A stretch of DNA of 64,000 nt from Buchnera aphidicola (Sipha maydis) (GTDB taxonomy: Bacteria > Pseudomonadota > Gammaproteobacteria > Enterobacterales > Enterobacteriaceae), in assembly GCF_024029855.1 (NCBI RefSeq), contig NZ_CP097205.1:124001-188000 (forward strand), in the 5' to 3' direction. Positions within the stretch are counted from its first letter, which is position 1. Each line of letters starts with the position of its first letter. Below, piece by piece: positions 11,672 through 20,771 of the stretch. The notes beneath the pieces were generated by a model. It did not search any database. It had not been told where the DNA came from and worked only from the letters and a program-made list of their open reading frames with translations. The position numbers and the translations under genes are program-made.

Positions 11672-12811
11672 ATGAATAAAAAAAAAATAAGAATTCCTGA
11701 ATTACCTGAATCTGTTTATCATGCAACAATTATTAAATGGCATAAAAATATTGGAGATTATATTAATAAAAATGATTTACTTATTGATTTAGAAACAGAT
11801 AAAATTATGATTGAAGTTCCATCCTTAACAAATGGTATTTTAAATAAAATTTTAAAAAATGCAGGTGATCTAGTAAAATCTAATGATATTATAGGATATA
11901 TAAAAAAAGAAAATACAGAGAAATTTGTTCAAAAAAATAAAGAAAAAAAATATTTTTCTCCTTCTTTAAGAAGAAAAAAAAATATTTCTCTATATCAAAC
12001 TAAAAATCTCAAAACAGAAGTTTCAAAAAAAATTGATAATTCTCAACAAAAAACTAAAAAAAAAAAGACTATTAAATTTTCTGATAACAAACTAAAAAAT
12101 TCAAAAAATTTAAAGATTAAAAAAATCATAAATATGTCTTCTTTGAGAAAAAAAATTTCTGAAAGATTAGTAAAATCAAAAAATGAAACTGCTATGTTAA
12201 CTACTTTTAACGAAGTTAATATGCAATCTATTATTAAAATTAGAAAAAAATTTGGTCATGATTTTGAAAAAAAATATCAAGTAAAACTAGGATTTATGTC
12301 ATTTTTTGTAAAATCAGTAATTTATGCAATAAAAAAATATCCGATTATTAATTCTTCAATTATAAAAGATAAAATTTTTTTTTATAAAAATATAAATATT
12401 AATATTGCTATTTCTACAGATAGAGGATTAGTTGCTCCTGTTCTGTTTAATGCAAATAAAATGGATATGTTTGAAATTGAAAAAAAAATAAAATTTTATA
12501 TTTTACAATCTCACGAAAATAAATTAACTATAGATGATTTAGAAAATGGAACATTTACAATTACAAATGGTGGTGTATTTGGATCGTTAATGTCTACGCC
12601 TATAATAAATCCACCTCAATCAGCAATATTAGGAATTCATGCAATAAATAATAGACCTATAGTTAAAAAAGATAAAATAATATCAGCTCCTATGATGTAT
12701 ATTTCTTTATCTTATGACCATAGATTGATTGATGGAAAAGATTCTGTTGGATTTTTAAAATGTATTAAATTTACTTTAGAAAATTTTATAAATGTTATTT
12801 TAAAAGTTTAA
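11672..12811 (+). CDS. sucB: Dihydrolipoamide succinyltransferase E2, shortened
   Basis: E2 core of the 2-oxoglutarate dehydrogenase complex. 379 residues compare with 405 in E. coli. The lipoyl domain (1-77) keeps the lipoylated lysine, K44 in DLETDKI. The catalytic domain (about 150-379) is complete, with NEVNMQS, GGVFGSLMSTPI and the active-site SYDHRLIDG. Between them, about residues 80-150 are lysine/asparagine/serine-rich. Only SPSLRR (96-101) survives of the peripheral-subunit-binding domain; the glycine-rich loop and the following DV helix are not visible. That domain normally docks E3, so complex assembly may be altered. A ribosome binding site (AGAG) precedes the ATG. Confidence 0.95.
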   Translation: MNKKKIRIPELPESVYHATIIKWHKNIGDYINKNDLLIDLETDKIMIEVPSLTNGILNKILKNAGDLVKSNDIIGYIKKENTEKFVQKNKEKKYFSPSLRRKKNISLYQTKNLKTEVSKKIDNSQQKTKKKKTIKFSDNKLKNSKNLKIKKIINMSSLRKKISERLVKSKNETAMLTTFNEVNMQSIIKIRKKFGHDFEKKYQVKLGFMSFFVKSVIYAIKKYPIINSSIIKDKIFFYKNININIAISTDRGLVAPVLFNANKMDMFEIEKKIKFYILQSHENKLTIDDLENGTFTITNGGVFGSLMSTPIINPPQSAILGIHAINNRPIVKKDKIISAPMMYISLSYDHRLIDGKDSVGFLKCIKFTLENFINVILKV

Positions 12812-12908
12812 TTTTTTCTTAAATTCTTTAATAGAAATTCATTTTTAAATATAGTAAAATAAAAATAATTTGTTTATATATTTTTATGAATATCTTAATT
12901 CTGTTTGT

Positions 12909-12950
12909 CTAATATAATTCTTTACAAGAAAGACAAAAGAATTATATTAG
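12909..12950. terminator. Long hairpin after sucB
   Basis: CTAATATAATTCTTT (12909-12923) and AAAGAATTATATTAG (12936-12950) form a perfect 15-bp stem with a 12-base loop; TGTTT and AAACA just outside extend it after a small mismatch. It lies about 100 bases after the sucB stop and 110 before gpmA. There is no clear T-run on either side, so it may be a 3'-end stabiliser or a processing site rather than a classical terminator. Confidence 0.45.
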
Positions 12951-13062
12951 TAAACAAAATATTTTAAATAAATTATAAGATAAAAATATTTCTTTATATC
13001 ATATCAAAAAAAAATATATTTAATTTTTTTCTATATATCTAATTTTTATAGAAGGAGTTTGT

Positions 13063-13758
13063 ATGACATTTAAAATAGTTTTCTTAAGACATGGAGAAAG
13101 TGAATGGAATAAATATAATAAATTTACAGGATGGTATGATGTAAATTTAAATGATAAAGGAAAAAAAGAGGCAAAAAAAGCAGGATTATTATTAAAAAAA
13201 AAAAATATAACATTTGATTTAGCATATACTTCTGTTTTAAAGAGAGCTATTTTTACTTTATGGAGTGTGTTAAAAAAAGTTAATCAGCCATGGCTAAAAA
13301 TTTATAAAACATGGAGATTAAATGAAAGACATTATGGTTGTTTACAGGGATTAAATAAAGATAGTGTGATTCAAATATATGGTAAAAAAAATATTTTTAA
13401 TTGGAGAAGAAGTTTTTCTGTTGTTCCTCCTTATATAAGTAAATTTAACGATTATTGGTCAGGATATGATTCTCGTTATTCCCATATGAATAAAAATGAT
13501 ATTCCTTTAGGAGAAAGTTTAAAATTAACTTTAAAAAGAATTCTTCCGTATTGGGAAAAAAATATTATTCCAAAGATAAAAAAAAATAAAAAAATTCTTA
13601 TTGTTGCGCATGGAAATACTTTACGATCATTAATAAAATATTTATCCAAAATTCCAGAAAAAGATGTTCCAGATTTAAATATACCAACAGGTCAACCTAT
13701 TATATATGAGTTTAATAAAAATTGTGAACCTATAAAATATTATTTTTTAAAAAAATAA
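13063..13758 (+). CDS. gpmA: 2,3-bisphosphoglycerate-dependent phosphoglycerate mutase
   Basis: Glycolytic enzyme interconverting 3- and 2-phosphoglycerate through a phosphohistidine. The 231 residues are slightly short of the E. coli 250, mainly at the C-terminus. The phosphorylated H10 lies in LRHGESEWN, E89 in LNERHYG and the second catalytic H183 in VAHGNTLRSL. A strong GAAGGAG ribosome binding site precedes the ATG. It is followed after 52 bases by pfkA on the same strand, so a glycolytic pair may be co-transcribed. Confidence 0.97.
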   Translation: MTFKIVFLRHGESEWNKYNKFTGWYDVNLNDKGKKEAKKAGLLLKKKNITFDLAYTSVLKRAIFTLWSVLKKVNQPWLKIYKTWRLNERHYGCLQGLNKDSVIQIYGKKNIFNWRRSFSVVPPYISKFNDYWSGYDSRYSHMNKNDIPLGESLKLTLKRILPYWEKNIIPKIKKNKKILIVAHGNTLRSLIKYLSKIPEKDVPDLNIPTGQPIIYEFNKNCEPIKYYFLKK

Positions 13759-13810
13759 TATATTTTAAATCATTTTAATACAACAAAAATATTTATATAT
13801 TAAGTAAAAT

Positions 13811-14794
13811 ATGAAATTAAAAAAAAATTATATAATAAAAAAAATAGCAGTACTGACTAGTGGAGGCGATGCTCCAGGAATGAATGCTGCTATTAGAAGT
13901 ATAGTGCGTACGTCTTATAACAATAAAATTCAAGTGATAGGAATTTTAAATGGTTATCGTGGATTATGCAAAAATAAAATGATTAACTTAAATAATAATA
14001 AAGTATCTAATATTATTAATCGAGGTGGAACATTTTTAGGAACAGCTCGTTATATGAATTTTTTTGAAAAAAAAATAAGAAAAATTGCAATAAAAAATAT
14101 GCAAGATAAAGGAATTGACGCATTAATTGTTATTGGAGGAAATGGAACATATGCAGGAGCAAACGCATTACACAAAATGAATTTTCCATGTATTGGTATT
14201 CCAGGAACGATAGATAATGATGTTTTTGGAACAGATTATACTATTGGATATAGTACTGCTTTAGAAACTATTGTAAAATCAATAGACCAACTAAGAGATA
14301 CATCTTTTTCGCATCAGAGAATTTCAATTGTAGAAATTATGGGAAGAAAATGCGGAGATTTAACTCTATCAGCTGCTATTGCTGGAGGTTGTGAATTTAT
14401 TGTTATACCTGAAATTAAATATGATGAAAAAAAATTAATACAAAATATTAAAAAAAGTATAAAAAAAGGTAAAAAGCATGCAGTAGTGGCTATTACTGAG
14501 CACATTTGTAATGTTAAAAAATTAGCTAAAAAAATTGAATTTTATACAAAAAAAGAAACTAGAGCTACAATTCTTGGACATATTCAAAGAGGTGGATCTC
14601 CAGTTGCCTTTGATCGTATTCTAGCTTCAAAAATGGGATTTTTTTCTATTGAATTATTATTAAAAAAAAAATTTGGAAAATGTATTGGAATTAAAAATGA
14701 TAAAATAATATATCATGATATTGAGAAAGCTTTAAATTTTATGAAAAAAAAAATAAATAAAAAATTAATAATTATTTCAAAAAATTTATATTAA
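13811..14794 (+). CDS. pfkA: 6-phosphofructokinase I
   Basis: ATP-dependent committing step of glycolysis. 327 residues compare with 320 in E. coli. The ATP-binding loop [13 protein letters not shown] is at 16-28, and the catalytic aspartate is about D135 in [17 protein letters not shown]. The hexose phosphate-binding MGRKCGDL and the HIQRGGSP segment are also present. It converges with tpiA over only 17 bases. In the Buchnera strains I know, a ferredoxin reductase gene (fpr) follows pfkA; it is absent here. Confidence 0.97.
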   Translation: MKLKKNYIIKKIAVLTSGGDAPGMNAAIRSIVRTSYNNKIQVIGILNGYRGLCKNKMINLNNNKVSNIINRGGTFLGTARYMNFFEKKIRKIAIKNMQDKGIDALIVIGGNGTYAGANALHKMNFPCIGIPGTIDNDVFGTDYTIGYSTALETIVKSIDQLRDTSFSHQRISIVEIMGRKCGDLTLSAAIAGGCEFIVIPEIKYDEKKLIQNIKKSIKKGKKHAVVAITEHICNVKKLAKKIEFYTKKETRATILGHIQRGGSPVAFDRILASKMGFFSIELLLKKKFGKCIGIKNDKIIYHDIEKALNFMKKKINKKLIIISKNLY

Positions 14795-14811
14795 TTAATT
14801 TTCTATACATT

Positions 14812-15582
14812 TTATTTTTTTTCTCTAAAACTAATTTTTTTAAGAATTTTTAAAAAAATTTTATAATTTAAAGATGCAGATCCAACTAATACACCATCAA
14901 TATATTTTTCTTCTATAATTTTATGAACATTATTATCAGACACGGATCCTCCATATTGTAATTTAAATTTAATATTTTTATTTAAACTTTTTTGCATAAT
15001 ATAATTTTTTATAAACTTCATAATTTTATTAATATTATTTGGAGATTCATTTTTCCCGGTTCCAATAGCCCATATAGGTTCATAAGCAATAAACGTTTTA
15101 TTGAAAGCATCATTTCCACAAGTTAAAAATATTTGATTAATTTGGTTAATTAGAACTTCTTTTGTTAAACCTTTTTCTTTTTCTTTTTTTGTTTCCCCAA
15201 TACATAATATTGGAATTAAATTATTCTTTTTTATAGAAAAAAATTTTTTAGCTATTAAAGTATTATTTTCAAAATGATTTTTTCGTCTTTCTGAATGACC
15301 TAATATAACATATTTCGCTCCAATTTCATTAATCATATAAGGAGAAATTTCTCCAGTAAACGCTCCTTTATCATGATAATCAACATTTTGAGAAGCAAAA
15401 AAAATTTTTTTATTGTTAATTTTTTTAAACATATAATTAATGTATATAATTGGAGGAGAAAGAATTATTTGTATATTTTCAAAAATTTTTTTTTGAGTTG
15501 AATTAATTTTTTTAATAAAATCCTTTACAAAAGTTTGATCTCCATTTAATTTCCAATTAGCAATAACAATTTTTTTATTCAT
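14812..15582 (-). CDS. tpiA: Triosephosphate isomerase
   Basis: Interconverts dihydroxyacetone phosphate and glyceraldehyde-3-phosphate. 256 residues match the usual 255. The active-site residues are visible: N and K in IANWKLNG near 8-13, the electrophilic histidine in ILGHSERR near 95, the catalytic glutamate in AYEPIWAIGTGK near 167 and the phosphate-binding QYGGSV near 209. GGAGAAAG precedes the ATG as a ribosome binding site. The gene is isolated from rpsA upstream by a strong hairpin. Confidence 0.97.
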   Translation of the reverse strand: MNKKIVIANWKLNGDQTFVKDFIKKINSTQKKIFENIQIILSPPIIYINYMFKKINNKKIFFASQNVDYHDKGAFTGEISPYMINEIGAKYVILGHSERRKNHFENNTLIAKKFFSIKKNNLIPILCIGETKKEKEKGLTKEVLINQINQIFLTCGNDAFNKTFIAYEPIWAIGTGKNESPNNINKIMKFIKNYIMQKSLNKNIKFKLQYGGSVSDNNVHKIIEEKYIDGVLVGSASLNYKIFLKILKKISFREKK

Positions 15583-15655
15583 AACTTTCTCCTATTAAAT
15601 TGAACAAATATAATAAATTTTTTATATATATTTTATAATTTTTTATAAAAAACTT

Positions 15656-15710
15656 AAATTTATAGTATTTAAAAGTATAAAAAATTTTTACTTTTACGTA
15701 CTATAAATTT
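15656..15710. terminator. Long composite hairpin terminator after rpsA
   Basis: Outer arms AAATTTATAGTA (15656-15667) and TACTATAAATTT (15699-15710) are perfectly complementary. Inside them TAAAAGTA (15670-15677) and TACTTTTA (15689-15696) add eight more pairs after a 2x2 internal loop. Both outer sides run into T-rich tails when read outward: a T10 run on the plus strand and a T6 run on the minus strand. It most likely ends the rpsA transcript before tpiA. Confidence 0.6.
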
Positions 15711-15834
15711 TTTTTTCATTTTTTATTTTATTGTATGAAATGTATTTTCGTATAAAAAATTTTATTTTTTATTAAACATTGATATTTATCATTTTAAATA
15801 GAACTTTTGAATTTTTTTTATCAAAAATATTTAT

Positions 15835-17433
15835 TTATGATATTTTTTCTTTTTTTAAAGTATGAAATTTTTCAAAAGATAAATATATCATTCTTTTTTT
15901 ACGATCAATATTTTTAATTAAAAAATTCATATTTTTTTCATTTTTTAAAATAGATATTTGTTTTGGAATATCCATATTTTTAAAATTAGAAAATACAATG
16001 TATCCCAGAACTCCTTTTTTTAAAAATATACTCGCTTTTTCTTGAAAATAAATTTTTTGAACAGTACCTTGAACTACAGATCCCTTTTTATGTTTTTTAA
16101 TAAACATATGAAATTTATCTTTGATCATATGTTTAATACTTAAAGATACTCTCTCTCTCTCTGAATCAACTTGTAAAACAATCGCAGATATTTTTTCTCC
16201 TTTTTTATATTTTTTAACTGATTCTTCTCCAGATGTTTCCCAATCTATATCAGATAAATGAATTAAACCATCGATCCCTCCTTCTAATTCTACGAAAATT
16301 CCAAAATCAGTAATAGATTTTATTTTTCCATCTACTTTTGTTCCTTTTTTATGAATTTTCGAAAACTCTTTCCAGGGATTTTTTGTACATTGTTTTAATC
16401 CTAAAGAGATTCTTCTTCTTTCTTCATCAATATCTAAAACCATAACTTCTATCATATCATTTAATTTCACTACTTTAGAAGGATGAATATTTTTATTTAT
16501 CCAATTCATTTCTGAAACATGAACTAAACCTTCAATACCTTCTTCTATTTCAACGAAACATCCATAGTCTGTCAAATTAGTTACTCTTCCTATAATTTTT
16601 GATTTTTCTGGATATCTTTTAGATATATTAATCCAAGGATCTTGACTTAATTGTTTTAATCCTAAAGAAACTCTTATTTTTTCTTTATCAAATTTTAATA
16701 TTTTAACTGTAATTTCATCTCCAATATTAACTATTTCACTAGGATGTTTAACTCTTTTCCAAGCCATATCTGTAATGTGTAATAACCCATCAACACCCCC
16801 TAAATCAATAAACGCACCATAATCTGTTAAATTTTTTACAGTTCCAAGAATTTTTGATCCTTTTTGAATATTATTTAATAATTTATTACGTTCAAGACTA
16901 TTTTCAGATTCTATAACTGCTCTTCGCGATACAACAACATTATTTCTTTTTTTATCTAATTTAATAACTTTAAATTCTAATTTTTTTCCTTCAATATGTG
17001 ACGTGTCTCGTATTGGTCTTACATCGACTAATGATCCAGGTAAAAAAGCTCGAATATCATCTAATTCTACTGTAAATCCTCCTTTTACCTTGCCAGTAAT
17101 TTTTCCAATAATATTAGTAGATTCTTCATAAGTTTTTTCTAACATTAACCATGATTGATATCTTTTTGCTTTTTCTCTTGATAAAATTGTTTCTCCGAAA
17201 CCATCTTCAACTGTATCTAATGCTAATTCAACTTGATCTCCTATTTGAACTTCTATTTTTCCTTGAGAATTTTTGAATTGCTCAATTGGTATTTTAGATT
17301 CTGATTTTAATCCAGAATCTATCAATATGTTATCTTTATTAATTGCAATTACTATTCCTTGAATTATTGATCCAGGTTTAGTTGTTATTGATTTTAATGA
17401 ATCTTGAAATAATTTTGCAAAAGATTCTTTCAT
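15835..17433 (-). CDS. rpsA: 30S ribosomal protein S1
   Basis: RNA-binding ribosomal protein that draws mRNA to the 30S subunit. The start at 17433 gives [14 protein letters not shown], lining up with E. coli MTESFAQLFEESLK; an upstream in-frame ATG (17439) adds only Met-His and cannot be excluded. Six S1 repeats follow. The first two are divergent ([18 protein letters not shown]), then three are canonical ([35 protein letters not shown]). The sixth is degraded ([10 protein letters not shown]). 532 residues compare with 557, the loss being the C-terminal tail. It is last in the serC-aroA-cmk-rpsA order shared with E. coli. Confidence 0.97.
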   Translation of the reverse strand: MKESFAKLFQDSLKSITTKPGSIIQGIVIAINKDNILIDSGLKSESKIPIEQFKNSQGKIEVQIGDQVELALDTVEDGFGETILSREKAKRYQSWLMLEKTYEESTNIIGKITGKVKGGFTVELDDIRAFLPGSLVDVRPIRDTSHIEGKKLEFKVIKLDKKRNNVVVSRRAVIESENSLERNKLLNNIQKGSKILGTVKNLTDYGAFIDLGGVDGLLHITDMAWKRVKHPSEIVNIGDEITVKILKFDKEKIRVSLGLKQLSQDPWINISKRYPEKSKIIGRVTNLTDYGCFVEIEEGIEGLVHVSEMNWINKNIHPSKVVKLNDMIEVMVLDIDEERRRISLGLKQCTKNPWKEFSKIHKKGTKVDGKIKSITDFGIFVELEGGIDGLIHLSDIDWETSGEESVKKYKKGEKISAIVLQVDSERERVSLSIKHMIKDKFHMFIKKHKKGSVVQGTVQKIYFQEKASIFLKKGVLGYIVFSNFKNMDIPKQISILKNEKNMNFLIKNIDRKKRMIYLSFEKFHTLKKEKIS

Positions 17434-17539
17434 ATGCATTATTCTTTTTTGTATTAAAATTATATTAACTTTGTAAACATCAATGTTTTAAAAGCTGTTA
17501 AATTGTTCTTCAACTATATTCCATATTAAAGAAATTATT

Positions 17540-18220
17540 TTATTTATTTAATAATTTTTTATAAATTATATTCATAGATTTTTTTAATGTTTTTTCTAAA
17601 CTCATTGAAGTAGAATCAATAATTATAGCATCTTTTGCTGGAAATAAAGGACATAAAATACGATTTTTATCCCGATAATCTCTTTTTTTAATGTCTTTAA
17701 TGATTTTTTCTATCTTCATTTTAAAACCTCTTAATCTTAAATCTAATTTTCTTTTTTTTGCTCTTTCCAATAAACTTTTTTTTAAAAATATTTTTACAAT
17801 TGCATCAGGAAAAACCATTGTCCCCATATCTCTTCCATTGGTAACTAATCCTGGAAACCGTCTAAATTTTCTTTGTTTATTCAAAAGCCAATTTCTTACA
17901 TATGGAAAAATTGCAATTTTTGATGCCATCATAGAAATTTTTTCAGAATGAATTTCATTTGAAATATCTTTATTTTTAAAAAAAACTTTGATTCCATTAT
18001 TCATGTATTTGAAATCAAAATTTATATAAGGAAATAATGAAATTATATTTTTTTTTTTCAAAGATAAATCATATTTTATGATATAATAAGCCATTATCCT
18101 ATACATATATCCTGACTCTAAAAAATTCCAATTTAATTTCTTAGATATAGAATAAGATAAAGTGCTTTTTCCTACACCGCTTGCTCCATCAATTGTAATA
18201 ACAGGATATTTTTTAATCAT
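17540..18220 (-). CDS. cmk: Cytidylate kinase
   Basis: Phosphorylates CMP and dCMP in pyrimidine nucleotide synthesis. 226 residues equal the E. coli length (227). The P-loop GASGVGKST lies at about 13-21, the CMP-binding segment around TNGRDMGTMVFPDA near 127-140 and the LID region KKRDYRDKNR near 183-192. It sits between aroA and rpsA, as in enteric bacteria, and probably shares their transcript. Confidence 0.95.
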   Translation of the reverse strand: MIKKYPVITIDGASGVGKSTLSYSISKKLNWNFLESGYMYRIMAYYIIKYDLSLKKKNIISLFPYINFDFKYMNNGIKVFFKNKDISNEIHSEKISMMASKIAIFPYVRNWLLNKQRKFRRFPGLVTNGRDMGTMVFPDAIVKIFLKKSLLERAKKRKLDLRLRGFKMKIEKIIKDIKKRDYRDKNRILCPLFPAKDAIIIDSTSMSLEKTLKKSMNIIYKKLLNK

Positions 18221-18273
18221 AAATTTCTTTTAATTTGTTTGAAATAAAATTTTTTTTATATTGTGTATGATGA

Positions 18274-19560
18274 TTATTTATACTGGCATATTGAAAAAAA
18301 ATCTAAAAAATAATTCGGAAATGTTTTATTCACACATTCAGGATTAATTAAAGTTACTGGTACTCCAGATAAAGAAATTAATGAAAAACACATAGCTATT
18401 CTATGATCATTATATGTATTAATTTCTGATTTTTTGAAAATTTTAGGAGGATTAATTTTTAAATAATCTTTACCTTCTTCAATGATTGCTCCTACTTTTC
18501 TTAATTCGGTAGCCATTGCAAATAATCTATCAGTTTCTTTTACACGCCAATTATATATATTTCTAATTGTAGTAATTCCTTTTGCAAAAAGAGAAGTTAC
18601 AGCAATAGTCATGGCTGCATCTGGAATGCTATTCATATCCATATTAATACTTTTTAATTTATTTTTTTTACAAATTATTTTGTTTTTTTTAAAAAAAATT
18701 TTAGCTCCCATTTTTTTTAAAACATCATTGAATTTTATATCTCCTTGTATACTATTTTTTCCTACACCAATAACGCTGACTTGCCCTCCTTTAATTGCTG
18801 CAGCTGCCAAAAAGTAAGATGCAGAAGAAGCATCACTTTCTATATAATAATTTTTTGGAGAAATATAATTTTGTTTGTTTAAAATATAAAATTTCTTATA
18901 TTTTTTATTCTTCACATATACTCCAAATGATTCCATCATTTTTATAGTCATTTTAATATATGGTTTAGAAACTAATTCACCTTTAATTAATATTTTTGTT
19001 TTTAATGGAGCATAAGGAGATGCTATTAGTATAGCTGTTAAAAATTGACTAGATATATTTCCATTTAAAATTATTTTTCCACCAAGAAATCCTCCCTGTG
19101 TTTGTATTGGTAAAAATCCTTTCTTTTTTAAATATTTTAATGTAGATTTTCCTTGTACTAATGCATTTACTAAATGTTTAATAGGTCTTTCTTGCATTCT
19201 TTTATCACCTGTAATAATAATATTATTATTTTTTATAGATAAAACAGATAATAATGAACGCACAGCAGTACCTGCATTTCCTAAATATAAAGTAATATTT
19301 TTATTTTGAGGAAATTCTCTTCCTTGACCGTAAATATAACAAGTTCTTTTTTTAGAAGAAAAAATATATTTGACACCTAAAATTTTTAAAGCATTCAACA
19401 TATATTTTACATCGTCACTATATAAAACATTCTTCAGATGAGTAATTCCAGTTGACATAGATGCCATTAATAATGCTCTATTAGTAATACTTTTAGAACC
19501 TGGAAGTAATATTTCTCCTTTTACTTTATAGGGAGAGCTTAATAACATTTTTGTTTGCAT
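18274..19560 (-). CDS. aroA: 3-phosphoshikimate 1-carboxyvinyltransferase (EPSP synthase)
   Basis: Joins phosphoenolpyruvate and shikimate-3-phosphate on the way to chorismate, hence phenylalanine, tyrosine and tryptophan for the aphid. 428 residues match the E. coli 427. The signature LPGSKSITNRALL is at about 19-31, LGNAGTAVR at about 92-100, the glutamate/aspartate pair in YIESDASSASYFLAAAA and SIPDAAMT follow, and RVKETDRLFAM with NDHRIAMCFSL is at the C-terminus. It is intact and lies between serC and cmk. Confidence 0.97.
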   Translation of the reverse strand: MQTKMLLSSPYKVKGEILLPGSKSITNRALLMASMSTGITHLKNVLYSDDVKYMLNALKILGVKYIFSSKKRTCYIYGQGREFPQNKNITLYLGNAGTAVRSLLSVLSIKNNNIIITGDKRMQERPIKHLVNALVQGKSTLKYLKKKGFLPIQTQGGFLGGKIILNGNISSQFLTAILIASPYAPLKTKILIKGELVSKPYIKMTIKMMESFGVYVKNKKYKKFYILNKQNYISPKNYYIESDASSASYFLAAAAIKGGQVSVIGVGKNSIQGDIKFNDVLKKMGAKIFFKKNKIICKKNKLKSINMDMNSIPDAAMTIAVTSLFAKGITTIRNIYNWRVKETDRLFAMATELRKVGAIIEEGKDYLKINPPKIFKKSEINTYNDHRIAMCFSLISLSGVPVTLINPECVNKTFPNYFLDFFSICQYK

Positions 19561-19613
19561 AAATAATAAACCAACATTTATAATTGTATAGAAAGATTTA
19601 TATATATTTCGTG

Positions 19614-20702
19614 TTAAAAATATTTTTTTTCAAATAATAACATGAAATTAATTAATTTTTTTACACCTTCAATTGGCATAGCGTTATAGATAGATGCTCG
19701 CATTCCTCCAGCAATTTTATGATTCTTTAAAGCATATAAACCATGTAAGCGAGATTCATGTAAAAATATATTATTTAATTTCTCGTTTTTTAAAGTAAAA
19801 ATAACATTCATGCAAGATCGATTATTTTTATGTATTTTATTTCTATAAAGTTTACTTTTATCTATAAATTTATATAAAATTTTAGATTTTTTTATATTTA
19901 TTTTTTCTATTTCTTCTATTCCACCGATTTTTTTTAACCATTTAAATACTAAACTAGATAAATACCATGAAAAATTTACTGGAGTGTTAAAAAGTGAATT
20001 ATTTTTTAAAGCAATTTTATAATCTAAAATTGAAGGTACTAAAAAATTTGACTTTTTAATAAGTTTTTTTTTAATAATAACAATCGTAATTCCTGATGTT
20101 CCTATATTTTTTTGTGCGCTTGCGTAAATTAAAGAATATTTTTTAATATTGATTTTGCGGGATAAAAGAGTGGAAGAAAAATCTCCAATAATATTTTTAT
20201 CTTTAAAATTTGGTTCTTCATAAATAGCTAAACCTTCAATGGTTTCATTAGGGCAATAATGTATATAATCAGATTGATTATTTATTTTCCATTTATTCAT
20301 TGGAAGAACTATTTTTTTATTATTAATTTTTGAAACAACGTTTATAAAATTAGGACAACAATATTTTTGCGCTTCGATAGCAGCTTGATTCGACCAATGT
20401 CCGCTACAAATATAATCTGTAAAATTTTTTTTTTTTGTTAAATTCATAGGAATAGCTGAAAATTGTCCTCTTGCACCTCCTTGAAAAAAAAGTATTTTAT
20501 AATTTTCTGGTATTTTTAAAAGATTTCTTAAATGTTTTTTTGAATTTTTTATTAAATGTAAAAATTCTTCACTTCTATGACTAATTTCTAAAACAGATAC
20601 TCCTAAATTGCACCAATTTTTAAATTCTTGATGCGCTTTATTCATTACTTCTATTGGTAACATAGAAGGACCAGCGCTAAAATTATAAATATAATTTTTC
20701 AT
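19614..20702 (-). CDS. serC: Phosphoserine aminotransferase
   Basis: PLP-dependent transaminase making phosphoserine in serine synthesis; the family also serves pyridoxal synthesis. 362 residues equal E. coli SerC. Conserved features are FSAGPSMLP at the start, the phosphate-binding FQGGARGQF near 74-82, and the PLP lysine in YASAQKNIGTSG near 198. The C-terminal GGMRASIYNAM is also seen. It is upstream of aroA with a 53-base gap, preserving the enteric serC-aroA operon. Confidence 0.97.
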   Translation of the reverse strand: MKNYIYNFSAGPSMLPIEVMNKAHQEFKNWCNLGVSVLEISHRSEEFLHLIKNSKKHLRNLLKIPENYKILFFQGGARGQFSAIPMNLTKKKNFTDYICSGHWSNQAAIEAQKYCCPNFINVVSKINNKKIVLPMNKWKINNQSDYIHYCPNETIEGLAIYEEPNFKDKNIIGDFSSTLLSRKINIKKYSLIYASAQKNIGTSGITIVIIKKKLIKKSNFLVPSILDYKIALKNNSLFNTPVNFSWYLSSLVFKWLKKIGGIEEIEKINIKKSKILYKFIDKSKLYRNKIHKNNRSCMNVIFTLKNEKLNNIFLHESRLHGLYALKNHKIAGGMRASIYNAMPIEGVKKLINFMLLFEKKYF

Positions 20703-20771
20703 AATTTACCATCTATTTAAAATATTTTAAATAAAAATTATTTATTCTAAAAAAAATACGTAATAAAAAAA

